Below, piece after piece: positions 42,676 through 53,600 of a DNA stretch of 64,000 nucleotides. Each line of letters begins with the position of its first letter. The stretch's first letter is position 1. The translations under genes were made by a program, and so were the position numbers. Below the pieces are notes generated by a model. That model worked only from the letters and a program-made list of their open reading frames with translations. It made no database searches and was not told where the DNA came from. The stretch comes from Orychophragmus violaceus (lineage: Eukaryota; Streptophyta; Magnoliopsida; Brassicales; Brassicaceae): the NCBI GenBank assembly GCA_030180135.1, contig CM058229.1, positions 40,327,522-40,391,521 of the forward strand, read 5' to 3'.

Positions 42676-45631
42676 CTAGGAAGCCTCGGGAGCTCGATCC
42701 TCATTCTCGATCAAGTCCTGTTGATCCGGAGCAGACACCGAAGAGCCTATAGCGACCCGACCTAGACTACTCGGCGGAGTCATAGTGAAATCCTCATCAA
42801 TCAGATCAGTAAATTGAATCGAAACGAGCTCCTGTTTGAAACGATCAAAATCAGAGTGAGCCTTGGCTATCTTCTCAGGAGGGATAGCAAAACCTTCCTT
42901 GACAAGGGCCTCCATCATCGACGCAACTGCAGCAGCCTGATTCATCTTTATCTGGGTCCTCCTCCCGAGCTCCTTCTCTTCATTGGCTTTCTTGATCTTA
43001 GAGAGCCGAGCCTGCGCCTTGTCCGAAACACGCTCCCTTTCCTTCAGAACCTCGCACGAACGAGATTCCTTAAGACGAGCACATTCAGACTCCCCTGCAG
43101 GTCGGAGACCCGAACTATCAACTCATCAGCCTCCGCCCGAGCGTTCGAGCTGTCAGTCAGGCACTGCCTGTTCTCCGTATCTAACCGAGCATTCTCGGTG
43201 GAGAGATCAGCAATCTTCGCCTCCAAGGCCAAAACTTTCTCCTCTTCAGCCTTGAGGGAGCAACGGAGCGCCTCCGTAGCAGCCGCCGCCTCGCGGTATC
43301 CCTCAAGCTCGGCGATGGATCTCTCTGCTCTACCGAGCTCCCTCTTCAAGCTGCAAATCGCCCTCTCGAGCTCGACTCCCCTCTGCTCATACTCATCAAG
43401 GAGCAGATTGTAGTTGGCAAAACCCTGGAGCAGGAAAGCTAAGTCAAAACCAGATAAAATTACCAAAAGAAAGAAAGATAAGCAAAACTCACCCGAACAA
43501 AATCCTTGGCCACTGCCTGTTTGCGATCAGAGAAATGTGTGTGCGTAACAGGAGGCAACGGTCTCGGAGGACTGTTCCTCAGCAACCGGAGCAAGTCAGC
43601 ACAAGCCTCCCCATCACGAAGGAGTGGCTGGGAACCTTCATACCTCACAGCGAAGCCATAGTCTGTGAACGCACCTTCACCAGGTCCACCGAGGAAAGTA
43701 ATCCCGGCGATCTCATCCAGGTTGGGAATATCTTGTTCGGTTTGAGGATCAGAAACCTCATTCCCCCCCCCCCCCCCCCCCCGACCATCCACTTCACCTT
43801 GATCAGCGACCTGATCATCACCTGGATGCTCCAGAAGAGCCACCTCATCGATATTCAGACCCTCAGCATTCCCGACCTGAGTATCCGCATTCTCGGCGGC
43901 ATCAATCACCTGATCCTCGGTGGCAACGATCTTCTTTTTCTTCTTCTTCCTCACCAAGGATGGAACATCAGCAGCCTCCTCGGTTTCCCGACCATCTTCG
44001 GGAACGGGAGGAATCCTCGGCTCAGCGGCAGTCGTTTCCTCGGGGCGCGACCTCTTCTTTTTCTTCCTTTTCTTCTGAGCTTCGACCGCCTCCACCGCCT
44101 CACATACCTGACGAAACAAATCTCGATGATACTCGTTTACAAAAACCATCCCCGAGGGAACCTCCCCAACCCAAGGCGAAAATGGTCGGTTCGGATCCAG
44201 GGCATCAGGATTTACCTGAGGACCGGTAGGATTCTCCTGCTCCACGACAAGATTTTCCGGTGGATTGGTGAGATTCTCCTCAACATAGTTCACAATCTCC
44301 AGATCCATACGACCCATTTCCTTCTTCCGGCTCTTCTTCGGGACAACTGGAACGAGAGGTCTGTTGTTGTACTCGGCTAAGGACTCAACCGAACGGAGAT
44401 AACAGCCTGCAAAGTATATATATATATATATTAAAGAAATCCGAGCATAAAAAAAGGGGGGAAAGTAAAAAGGCATACCTTCGTCTAAAAACTCTATAGC
44501 TCGCCTGACCCGACTAGCGTGAACGTCCGGCCACCTCTGGATTCCCTGAGCAACAAGCTTGTGAAGATTCGTGAGGAAATTGTCCGGCGCCGGGTGATCA
44601 AAAGAATAACGATCTGCAAAAGAAAAAAACGAGGATGAGTTAGTCTATTTAGAGGAACGAGCAAAGCAGAAATAGTTACCATGAAGATGATTCCAAAGCG
44701 TCCTATAGGGCCTCTCGGGATCGGGGACCGAGGCTGAATTGACCCGAACGTAAAAGTAACGGTCTTGCCAGTCGTCAACCTTAGACGGTTTCCCTATGAC
44801 GACCTTCTCCCCAAAGCGAGTCCTCATACAGACATAACGATTCCCGACGGTTGTAGGATTTATCGAAATCGTTGTTATCTCCTCGAAAAACCGAAGAGTC
44901 ATATCCACTCCGCACTCGGAGGCCAAAATCATAGAGCCGACCAAATTCTGAACGGCAGCCGGACACAGCTGAGACATGGCAATCCTTCTTTCCTCACAGT
45001 AGGCCACGAGCAGCCTCGGTAAAGGAAACCTCAGATGGATATCCGTGAACCAAAAATCGTACAAACATATCCATCCTTCCGGACAGTCCCAAGGCCTCTC
45101 ATGCGGCTCGGGCCTACGAAGCTCAAGCCGATCAATGCCCCCCGGGTCACAGTTATCCCTCAACCAGGCCAAGTCATCATCCGAACATTTCGTCGGAAGA
45201 ACATCACGAACGGGACGCTTTTTCTTCTCCGAGCCATCCACGGCTTTTCGCCCCGTTTTCCGAACCTTCTTAGGTCTGCTCGGCTCCAGCACCATCCTAT
45301 CACACCGAGCCTGGTCCACTAAAGCCACAGCTTCCGCCTTCACTGGGAGCAAACCCAAATCCCGAACCGACGGGAGAAGCCAAGGACGAGCACCGTCGTC
45401 CTCCGAGTCTATCAAGTATGGAACCCGGAAGCTCTGCACACTACCCGAAGCAGAAGGATTGCGAGCTCGATTACCCTCGGAACTTTGGGAGATAATCTCT
45501 GTTCGCCCCGAGCTGGATGAAGAACCCTGCTGCGCAACTGACGAGCTAGGTTGAGCAGAATTCCCCTCGGACAACCTTACCGAGTAGAGGTTCCGACCCG
45601 AGGATGATGCTGTACTGGAATCAATTCTCAT
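42676..45631 (-). pseudogene. Antisense four-exon gene in Tat element (Transposase_28-like)
   Basis: A gene on the opposite strand to gag-pol. Exons: 45631-44680, 44613-44479, 44406-43493, 43424-42676. All three introns are GT-AG (donors G|GTAACT, G|GTATGC, G|GTGAGT; acceptors TTTGCAG, TTTGCAG, CTCCAG), and the reading phase is kept across each. Exon 1 has a Ser-rich start, a KKVRKTGRK basic patch and a region (about residues 185-317, ICLYDFWFTDIHLRFPLPRL) resembling the 'putative gypsy-type transposon' domain PF04195. Exon 3 is charged, with KKRKKKKRSRPEE and KKKKKK nuclear-signal-like runs and a Gly run. Exon 4 is a long coiled coil. One frameshift at a G-run near 43097 interrupts exon 4; otherwise it would run to the stop at 42676. 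Such antisense ORFs are known in Tat-group elements; their role is unclear. Confidence 0.72.
43763..43782. repeat. C20 homopolymer in antisense exon 3
   Basis: Twenty consecutive C on the plus strand, encoding the Gly run of exon 3. Its length is likely to vary and may be mis-sequenced, which would shift the exon 3 frame. Confidence 0.9.
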
Positions 45632-46003
45632 GACTTGCTAATAAATACAACAACAAAGCTAGAGAAAGAAAGTAAATCCTAGAGAGAAGGGAGAGCGAAG
45701 TACCTGCGAAAGGAGAGAAATGAAGACGCAGAAGAGAGCGGAGCAGGATATATATAAGCGGAGCAGGAGGATTTCAAGGTAAACGTAATGATGACCCCCC
45801 TACGCAACCTTTCAGCTTCCAGCAGTCATAGGCATCATTGCGACTCTTCAGATTCTAGCCGCTTCCCAAGAAACCCTTCGCGTTCCCCGAGACAGAAACA
45901 ACAAAGCAAACAAAGCCGACCAGATCCGCATCGGATAAATATTGGCCCAACTAAAACACCGTCAAAATTCGCCGACTTCGAGTACCACGAAGATCGACGA
46001 ACT

Positions 46004-46016
46004 GGGGGGGGCTTAC
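46004..46016 (+). other. Polypurine tract of Tat-type element
   Basis: ggggggggctta directly before the 3' LTR at 46017. Confidence 0.7.
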
Positions 46017-46655
46017 TGTCATATATGGGTTTAGCACCCCATCCACTTAGAAGGCCCAATACTTATCCTTTAAGCATAGGTCGGCCCAACAAAAACAAAA
46101 TGGCCCAACAAGCAATAAGGGGCCCGGACGCACACGCCCAAACCGAGCTCATTACCATCGGCTCGGCTCGGCTCAACTCAAGCAAATCGGCTCGGCTACA
46201 CTAGTGGCCAAAAGAACGTACGGCTCAGCCCATCTCGTCACCAAGTACGGCCCAATCCGCACAAACTCGACAAGCGGTCAACGGCCTGTAAAAAGTACGA
46301 CCGTATTTTACTATAAATAGGAGTCGTCACTGTACATTAATGTAACTTTTTGGGATTTGTGCACTTCTTACTACTTTCTCTCTCTAGAGTCAATTTCCCG
46401 AATTGTAAACCGAGCACGTCTTTCGACCTGCTCGGGAATCTGAATACCAACTACGCTCGTCGCCGAGCATATCACCCTCAACAAAGAACCCCGAACACAA
46501 CTTTCTCTTCTTTCACCCCGAGCACTACATTTACTCTTGCTTATTTCTGAATCTAGTCGGTTCTCTCTCAAGAACAACTTAGCTCCTTCGGACCGAGCAC
46601 GTCAACTCTCCAGCAAGACGCGCATCCCGACCTCGTGACCATCTCGGTTATCACA
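46017..46655 (+). repeat. 3' LTR of Tat-type element
   Basis: 639 bp with the same ends as 35941-36574 and one extra 'ggctc' unit near 46165. Followed by gatat. Confidence 0.92.
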
Positions 46656-46660
46656 GATAT

Positions 46661-48860
46661 GAGTCTGGTAGTGATCCGTCATGAGATCACTGATCCAATC
46701 GACATGAGATTGTGATCCATACTGCTTGTAATCGTTACTGCTATATCAATAAAGTGTTCTTCCATTATCAATGCTCTATCAGACAACTGCTGCAACTATG
46801 ATATTTCGTGCAGCCAGAGTGTTTGGAGAAGGCTGCACATATAGCATAACAGTGTTCTGAGAAACAGAAGCTTCTAGCATACAACACAAAAATATATATA
46901 TTGGAACAGGAATGTAATCAGCTAACAGCTTTGTCTCATGTGTGAGAAATTTTCCAACTGCATATTCATCGACACTCATCACTGAAAAAGCATGCATTAA
47001 GACAATAAAGCTTGTCTTATATGTGTAGTGCCATATATTGTTGAGTTTATTACAATTTACGAGGATTGTTGGGAAGTTATCTCGCAATATTGTTGAGTTT
47101 ATTAAGATTTATGAGGATGCACCACAAGATTCAGGACTAAGAAAGTAGCACTCACTACTCGGTTCTACTACAGAAAGTTCGCGACCTTGCATTGCATGAT
47201 TCTTGTCTCTTTCCTGCAGTGTAACATCGATAAAACTGTTAAATGCCCAACGCAAAAAGGACTTACAGAATTCTAAATCATTTGGAGTCTTGATACTAAG
47301 TTTTAATTGATCTATTTGACTACATCAATTCCGTAACTAGTAGACGGCCAACAATTATAATACACAACTCCATGGGTTCCTTAACAGAGCTTAGATGCAA
47401 GATATACATGAAAAATAGAGATCTAAGAACCAAAATCCCTATGCTTGATATTGGATTTGCACACCCATTGGATTAAACTTATGCATCAACATAACTAATT
47501 TCTTGGAATAAGTTGCTCCACCTAAACTAGGTTATACATTCCCTACACGCTAACAGTTAGATAATTCTTTGACACTATAATGACAAGCGATCACTAATTA
47601 GGAGAAGTGCAACATTATAATTTTTAATTGTCAAGCCAGTGAGTAATTGGTTAAAGCTTCGCATTTGTTCTCGTTGACTCAGTAAGAGTTTCTCCTAAAA
47701 CTTTCAGCAGACACAGACTATCATCAACAAAAATCGTCTGCGTAGTTCCAGCCTCCCTAAAGCACAAGGTAAAGGGATATTTTTACCTGGGACTTGAGTT
47801 CTGCTGATATTCCCAATGCTTGTGGCTGCCTCAGCTCTCCAGGCTCTAGATGTACCGCACGGCTAGTACAGCAACCTGCCAACATAAGAAGGGACATTCA
47901 TGATTGTGAAACTCAAGAAGAAAATATGCACACTTTAGAAGGTCTTCGAAAACAACAGAAACAAGTCAAGAGAACAGTAGCATGTCTGCAAGCAAATGGA
48001 AGAGCAATATGTACTGATCCTGCATTTCAAATTTGTTTCAACCACACTTTACAATGTCCATACGTAAGACTAATTACACCAAGAGAGTTACATGACAAAT
48101 GACAAGGATTCAGAGACAGAAAATACATGAATCTCAGCACTCCAGAGCATACATTGTATTTTGTATTGCAATCTAAAGCACACTAGTAGACGGCCAACAA
48201 TTATAATAAACAACTCCATGGGTTCCTTAACAGAGCTTAGATGCAAGATATACATGAAAAATAGAGATCTAAGAACCAAAATCCCTATGCTTGATATTGG
48301 ATTTGCACACCCAGTAACGGAGATAGAGATAAATTTTATAAGGGGCAAAATTGAATTTATTTAAAGAATTTGAGATATAATTACAAATAATTAATGAGAC
48401 ATTACTACAATTATATATACTTTATATGAAAAAAAAATTAAAAGCATTAGAGGCATATGCCCCCCATCCTATTGGCAACACGTATGCTAGAGGCACAACT
48501 GGTATGTCGAAGACGTGTAATCCTTGCTTCACCTGAAACCCTGAAAAAAAAAAAAAAAAAAAGTCTTAAACATTGTTGCGACTATAACACTTCAGAATAA
48601 CTTAACCATAAAAGCTGAAGAAAACAGCTGCAACTATGATATTTCGTGCAACCAGTGTTTGGAGAAGACTGCACGTATAACATAACAGTATTCTGTGAAA
48701 CAGAAGCTTCGAGCATACAACACAAAAAAATATTGAAACAGGAATGTATTCAACTAACAGCTTTGTCTTAGAGGAGAACACATATGTGAGAAATTTTCCA
48801 ACTGCATATTCTTCGACACCCATCATTAAAAAAGAAAACGGTAAGACAATAAAGCTTGTC
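46661..48860. repeat. Tandemly duplicated, exon-bearing unit (copy 1 and start of copy 2)
   Basis: Non-coding now. Segments repeat in order: 46770-47000 matches 48625-48860; 47004-47320 matches 56917-57545; 47325-47475 matches 48184-48315; 48470-48620 matches 35680-35800. This gives a duplicated unit whose two copies were later split by the Tat element and by the element at 48861. One exon-like piece on the minus strand (about 47876-47787) is bounded by AG and GT and encodes PGELRQPQALGISAELKSQ. I do not recognise the parent gene. Confidence 0.6.
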
Positions 48861-49309
48861 TGATAAGTTCAGAGCCACGATCCTTCCTTATCTCTCCCTA
48901 TTCTTTGTAAATCTTTCCTTGAAACCCCAAAATGTAAGAAACACTTCTTTGATTACGAATAAAAGCTTAGTACCGATTATAATGGTGAATCAGAAAAGCA
49001 ATACAAGTGCAATAGCTGAAACGAATCTATGATCTCATCTTGATCATAGCCGAAGGTCTCATGGCGACACTTCTCGCTCCATATTCAGCATACCAAAAAG
49101 TGAAGGAAGAACAACCTATTTATTTGGAGAGGAAGAAGAATCTTGAGCAAAGCCTCTTTGTGCCTCAGAGTCTTTGCTCATACTTTCCAGCCATCCGAGT
49201 CAACCATTAGTGTTGACCAACTCCTTTTGAGGAGACCCTTGTTTCTTTCTTCATCTCACGCTCCTCTACTCTCAACTTCTTGCGATAGTATATCTTATGG
49301 AACGTATCA
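48861..49309 (-). repeat. LTR (element 3' end) of exon-carrying element
   Basis: 449 bp. Differs from the right-hand LTR at a few tens of positions by eye, so this element is older than the one nested in it. Confidence 0.88.
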
Positions 49310-49347
49310 ATACCCTGCTCTTTCAGATGCAGCTTTTGATAGAGTAT

Positions 49348-49688
49348 TGTAATCTCTACTCGATTATCTCACTGAATATTACTGAATTTGTATAGAAGAA
49401 CAGAGAATTACAGCTTGAATGATAGATTTGTTTACAGACTCATGTCGCCTAGCAAACAGAATCTCGATCTCATCACGATCGGATTGTACAGACTCATAGC
49501 GTCTATAACTCTCAACAAACAAGCATGCCGTAACTTTTTATCCCAATATTATTTATAGTCTAGACTCCCATTGTTCTTCAGTCACGACAGTGCAAAGCCT
49601 CTAGCTGAGAACAAGTCTTCTCTATTCTTCACTCTTTATTTGGACGTTGACTAAGTTGACTTCCAGCTTAGCCATTTGATGTCTATCA
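49348..49688 (-). repeat. 3' LTR of gag-only element
   Basis: 341 bp; direct repeat of 52235-52575. Confidence 0.88.
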
Positions 49689-52187
49689 ATACTCCTCCCA
49701 TGAAAACAAGCTTGCCCTCAAGCTTGTTTGAGAAGAAACTGCTGGATTCACTTTTCTGCTTGCTAAACCAATGTATCCATTCACAGTTCTGGTTTTGTAT
49801 TTGAATTTTCTGGATTTCACAAACTTTGGTTTCTTCAATTGTTTCTCCACTCTTAATCCACGAAGCAACATTCTGTCAAAACAGATAACATGTAAGGTCT
49901 GCTGCCGTATGAGATGGTTCTCTCCTGTCTCTAGCCCTGCATTGAACTTTTTTTTAATTGAGTAGCCTTGTATAATCTCATACACAGACATGAGCCCGAT
50001 ACTTGTATTGACCTCTGTTCTCCCACACACTTTACCCATCAAATGACACATGCCAATAACTCTGATACTCATATGCAACATAACCTGAATTCCAAAAACG
50101 GTATCAAACACAATGTTCCTGATTTGTAGTACCAACCACACCACCTTCTCTGCACCATCTTGTGCTAAAGCATTTGACTGTGAAATAACAGAATGGACTT
50201 GACTTTGTTTATGAAACAATAGCCATCTCACACTCTGTTGCTTGTCAGACTTGGAATGAGCCCTTGTTGTTTGTTCATGCCACTTCAGTTCCGTCCTATC
50301 TCTCTGTTTTCTATAACCAAGTAGTCTGTGATATACTTCCTCCCTTGAAAACAAGCTTGACCCCAAGCTTGTGCTGAGTAAAAGCACTTGAAAACTCTTC
50401 TGAAAAGACCTAAGAGGCTGTAACTCAAAACAAAACCTCTGCCAGATAACTTCACTCTGTTCCCGATGATGGTGAAGTGAGTTAATATGTTGATAGAAAA
50501 CCATCGGAATGAGCAGTGTCGTGAAAGCTGATGCATCTATTATGTGTAAAGCTGTTGCACACTCCCATTCGCTGGCCGTATTAACTGACTGTTCTGCAAT
50601 ATTCAACAAAGGCACAGACTTAGATCTCCATTTGTGCCATATGTTGGAAATTGTATCATCCATAACAAGTAGTTTCATGCCCTTAAAACAATGGCTCATG
50701 TTCCTTTGATACCACCATTTGGCCACTGCCACACTCATTAGTGAAATGAAGTATGAATTTGCATATCGTAGTATCAGTCTGTCCAAGATTTTCAGTTGTT
50801 CATGATGATTTCTAAGTCGCTGCGGCATTCCCGATTTGTATTTGAAAGGCCACGACTTGGAAAACTTCTTTCGTGGTTCATACAATTGATGTTTCGAAAT
50901 CACCAAAACAAGACAAGCAAATCGTTGTCCCTGGAGAAGACACCTTTGAACATCATTTGCATCAGTCTTATCTTTTGAATGCTCATAATATTCATCAAAA
51001 ATTGCAAGCTGATATGCAACAAAATGGTCTTCAAAACCTGACTGCTCAGTTTTCTGCAGTTGTAAAGGACAACCTGTTGTCAAAGTTGACAATGTTGTGA
51101 GCTGCAACTCATGCTCCAGAGAATCATCAACCCTTGTTTCTGTTTCACCTCCCAAGTCAAACACAAGCAATGTGTCTTGCTGAAGAATTACTTCTGCATC
51201 ATGATCTTCCCCAGAAACAAGACCTTTAACACCACATGTCTGCATCAAAAACTCCTTACCCACAAATTTCTCATCAATACCTTCCATAGTTGATGAATTG
51301 GTTTCTGGAACCATTATCATCTTCTCACAAAGCTGAGGTGAATTAACACTGTTCAAGCATGAACTAACAGTTTGCTGAGGTTTTTCTTTTACTGAAGAAC
51401 ATCGTGTAGCATGATCAAACCTCTCCAGCAATTTATGCTTAAAATCTGACCAATCTCGAAAACCTCCTCTCTTTAATACCCAAGCAAGCCATTTTTTAAC
51501 CTTTCCTTCAACAGTGAAAGCCACAATTTTCAACTTGTCTTCCTCACGAAAATGACCCACAGTAAAGAAGTGTTCAATGTCAACCAACCATTCATGAATG
51601 TGACTACCATCACAACTCGGCATCTCAATCCGTTTCAACATACTTTCTCCCGCCCCAACAGGAATATGACCAGGCCGATAACCTAACGGGATATCATTCG
51701 GTTGTTGTTCCCAGTTTTGATTCGGTACCTGAAATCGATAATCTGTTGAGTCAGGGTGTAGTGACGACGAGCTCCCATCCCGATTGTTGTTGACCGGTTG
51801 ATTACCCAAAATCTTAACTACTGATTTGAGCTGCTCAGCCATCTCCGCACAATTCCGATTCATCTCCAAGCAGTCCATCTTTGTTTCTGCAACCTGCTTC
51901 ATCAAGAATTGGTAACCTCCATCCAATTTTTTCACCTCCCTGGATTTCATCTTTGTCCCTGATTTCGCCATTGAACTTCCATGAAACATATTAACACCAC
52001 CAGCGAATCCTTCGATTCTCTCAGTTTGCGATGCCGATTCACACAATTTCTTTAATCCACTTGTGCACAAATCCAATCGCTCCCGTACTGTTGTCAATGG
52101 TTTATCGATTTCCTTTCCAGAATGTGAAGCCATTGAAGAACTAGCTCTGCTCATCCACGTCGCCTTAGATTCTTCCCAATTCTTCAT
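49686..52187 (-). CDS. 833-residue gag-containing protein
   Basis: Uninterrupted frame from ATG 52187 to the 3' LTR edge. Residues 1-180 are polar, with a coiled-coil-prone stretch near 85-125. Residues about 183-258 form a Retrotrans_gag core: MLKRIEMPSCDGSHIHEWL, FTVGHFREEDKLKIV and DWSDFKHKLLERF. No zinc knuckle, protease, reverse transcriptase or integrase motif follows. Residues about 275-833 (some 550 residues) match nothing I recognise. The phrase SLGSSLFSREE near residue 620 resembles SLRASLFSWEE at the extreme C-terminus, and the DNA at both places reads like acaagcttg repeats plus a purine tract, hinting at an internal duplication of the 3' end. The open frame and near-identical LTRs suggest recent activity, with pol supplied by another gypsy element. 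Start codon is 48 bases after the 5' LTR. Confidence 0.7.
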   Translation of the reverse strand: MKNWEESKATWMSRASSSMASHSGKEIDKPLTTVRERLDLCTSGLKKLCESASQTERIEGFAGGVNMFHGSSMAKSGTKMKSREVKKLDGGYQFLMKQVAETKMDCLEMNRNCAEMAEQLKSVVKILGNQPVNNNRDGSSSSLHPDSTDYRFQVPNQNWEQQPNDIPLGYRPGHIPVGAGESMLKRIEMPSCDGSHIHEWLVDIEHFFTVGHFREEDKLKIVAFTVEGKVKKWLAWVLKRGGFRDWSDFKHKLLERFDHATRCSSVKEKPQQTVSSCLNSVNSPQLCEKMIMVPETNSSTMEGIDEKFVGKEFLMQTCGVKGLVSGEDHDAEVILQQDTLLVFDLGGETETRVDDSLEHELQLTTLSTLTTGCPLQLQKTEQSGFEDHFVAYQLAIFDEYYEHSKDKTDANDVQRCLLQGQRFACLVLVISKHQLYEPRKKFSKSWPFKYKSGMPQRLRNHHEQLKILDRLILRYANSYFISLMSVAVAKWWYQRNMSHCFKGMKLLVMDDTISNIWHKWRSKSVPLLNIAEQSVNTASEWECATALHIIDASAFTTLLIPMVFYQHINSLHHHREQSEVIWQRFCFELQPLRSFQKSFQVLLLSTSLGSSLFSREEVYHRLLGYRKQRDRTELKWHEQTTRAHSKSDKQQSVRWLLFHKQSQVHSVISQSNALAQDGAEKVVWLVLQIRNIVFDTVFGIQVMLHMSIRVIGMCHLMGKVCGRTEVNTSIGLMSVYEIIQGYSIKKKFNAGLETGENHLIRQQTLHVICFDRMLLRGLRVEKQLKKPKFVKSRKFKYKTRTVNGYIGLASRKVNPAVSSQTSLRASLFSWEEY

Positions 52188-52234
52188 CGCTGCGTTTGAA
52201 TCGAACCAGTTTCACCGCATTAATGATATAGTAT

Positions 52235-52575
52235 TGTAATCTCTACTCGATTATCTCACTGAATATTACTGAATTTGTATAGAAGAACAGAGAATTACAA
52301 CTTGAATGATAGATTTGTTTACAGACTCATGTCGCCTAGCAAACAGAATCTCGATCTCATCACGATCGGATTGTACAGACTCATAGCGTCTATAACTCTC
52401 AACAAACAAGCATGCCGTAACTTCTTATCCCAATATTATTTATAGTCTAGACTCCCATTGTTCTTCAGTCACGACAGTGCAAAGCCTCTAGCTGAGAACA
52501 AGTCTTCTCTATTCTTCACTCTTTATTTGGACGTTGACTAAGTTGACTTCCAGCTTAGCCATTTGATGTCTATCA
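52235..52575 (-). repeat. 5' LTR of gag-only element
   Basis: 341 bp, at the 5' side of the ORF on the minus strand. About two differences from 49348-49688. Confidence 0.88.
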
Positions 52576-52769
52576 CTTATCATAAAGCTGAAAACAAAGA
52601 AGCGTTTATAGATGTACTTGTGTCATATTCGACAATGAAGAGTATCTCCAACTTGCTCCAACTTGTGAGCTCTGCAAGTGATACCACTGTGTCATTAGGC
52701 AAGAAACGCTGTCTCTTATTCTCCATCTATGCCAAATAGCAAAGAAGTTGCGCCCTCATATGGTAATAA

Positions 52770-53322
52770 ACTTATGTGCCATGTCAATAAATTTGAAAGC
52801 TCCATGCTCCCTTTAAAAGCGCAACCATCCACGACATATATCTTCTGAGCCACTCCCATCAAGCTTTCTTTTATAGCACCTCTGGTAAATAGACCTAGCA
52901 TCCTTTACATGCTCAAATGCACTTCCATATCAATGTAAGCAAGCCATGTTGCGAGCATTCCACCACACTTCTTCAGAAAGCTATCCCAAACATCTCATGC
53001 TCCAGCTAGATCTTTTCCAACATTCAGTTCCAAGTTAGCCCAATAAGAATGCAAACACAGTAAACTGACCGTATTATGCATGTGAGCCGTCTGGTAATCT
53101 GATGCTTATTGAAAAGTTTCTCTTATCATAGAATAATCCGAAGTCTCAACCATCGAAGTTGATATAATTCACCTTCTCCGGCCATCTACTCGAGTGAGAT
53201 ATAATCTCAAGTACTCCTCAAAGGATGAAAATTTGCACTGCAATGACTTCTCAAACACGGCATAAATCTCTTTCGCGGATGTAGAACCACACTCTAAAGC
53301 AAACAAATAATGTGCCCAATGA
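52770..53322 (-). pseudogene. SART3/HAT-repeat (EMB140-like) fragment
   Basis: Continues directly from the MCM6-like piece on the minus strand. The start HWAHYLFALECGSTSAKEIY leads into VFEKSLQCKFSSFEEYL and LYLTRVDG. After two stops, DVWDSFLKKCGGMLATWLAYI and RSIYQRCYKRKLDGSG appear in shifted frames. These are half-a-TPR (HAT) repeat blocks of the plant SART3/Prp24-interacting splicing recycling factor type. The stretch covers parts normally spread over several exons, with no intron seen. Stops near 53160, 53105 and 52985 show it is dead. The parent gene name is from recognition only. Confidence 0.55.
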
Positions 53323-53600
53323 TTTCCATTACCAGTATGCTCAGTGTCATCTATGTCATCCATGTTGTCATCATTTGGATCTTGATACTCAGAAAGGTTG
53401 ATATCGCGAGACTCAACGCTAATGACAAAAGTCTTCAACAGTCTGACAGCCAAAATAACTTGACTTGGTTTTACCAGAATTGCCAAATGACTCCTAGCAA
53501 AGGCTTCTGAGAGCCTGATCAGTGCCTCAATCTGCCTAACTGTCATTCGATATGCGACTATTTTGCCAGGAGTTGTATCGCCTTTGCGTAGAGCAAAATA
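53323..53600 (-). pseudogene. MCM6-like fragment, C-terminal part
   Basis: Minus-strand block LRKGDTTPGKIVAYRMTVRQ, then IEALIRLSEAFARSHL, VILAVRLLKTFVISVESRD and LSEYQDPNDDNMDD. This is the region after the AAA+ core of replicative helicase subunit MCM6. It is preceded in frame by kinesin-like coiled coil and followed by HAT-repeat sequence, so it is an insert in a chimera. About 90 residues with no intron and no stop. Confidence 0.72.

Larger units (their letters stand above)
35941..46655 (+). mobile_element. Tat-type Ty3/gypsy element with antisense gene
   Basis: 10,715-bp LTR element flanked by gatat (35936-35940 and 46656-46660). LTRs are 634 and 639 bp, nearly identical apart from a 5-bp extra 'ggctc' unit and a few substitutions. 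It contains a TGGCGCC primer site, gag, pol with a second RNase H domain, a 4-kb 3' region with an antisense spliced gene, and a G-run polypurine tract. A second RNase H and extra antisense ORFs are typical of the Tat/Ogre/Retand group. GC content is clearly above that of its surroundings. The long ORF looks intact, but the protease active site is missing (see the pol entry). Confidence 0.92.
49348..52575 (-). mobile_element. Young gag-only LTR element (TR-GAG-like)
   Basis: 3.2-kb element nested in the preceding one. LTRs of 341 bp (49348-49688 and 52235-52575) show about two differences. On the minus strand the LTR begins tgatagacatc and is preceded by a purine tract gggaggagtat. A single ORF fills the interior. 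Gag without pol matches the published TR-GAG type of non-autonomous element. The five bases on either side (agtat, cttat) do not match, so the target duplication is unclear or mutated. Confidence 0.82.

Noticed and set aside
47794..48102. Plus-strand 102-codon ORF
   Set aside because: It overlaps a spliced exon-like piece on the minus strand and shows no domain; composition looks non-coding.
52230..52580. A target duplication for the gag-only element
   Set aside because: Flanks agtat and cttat do not match; agtat also precedes the internal LTR, so the exact LTR edge is uncertain.
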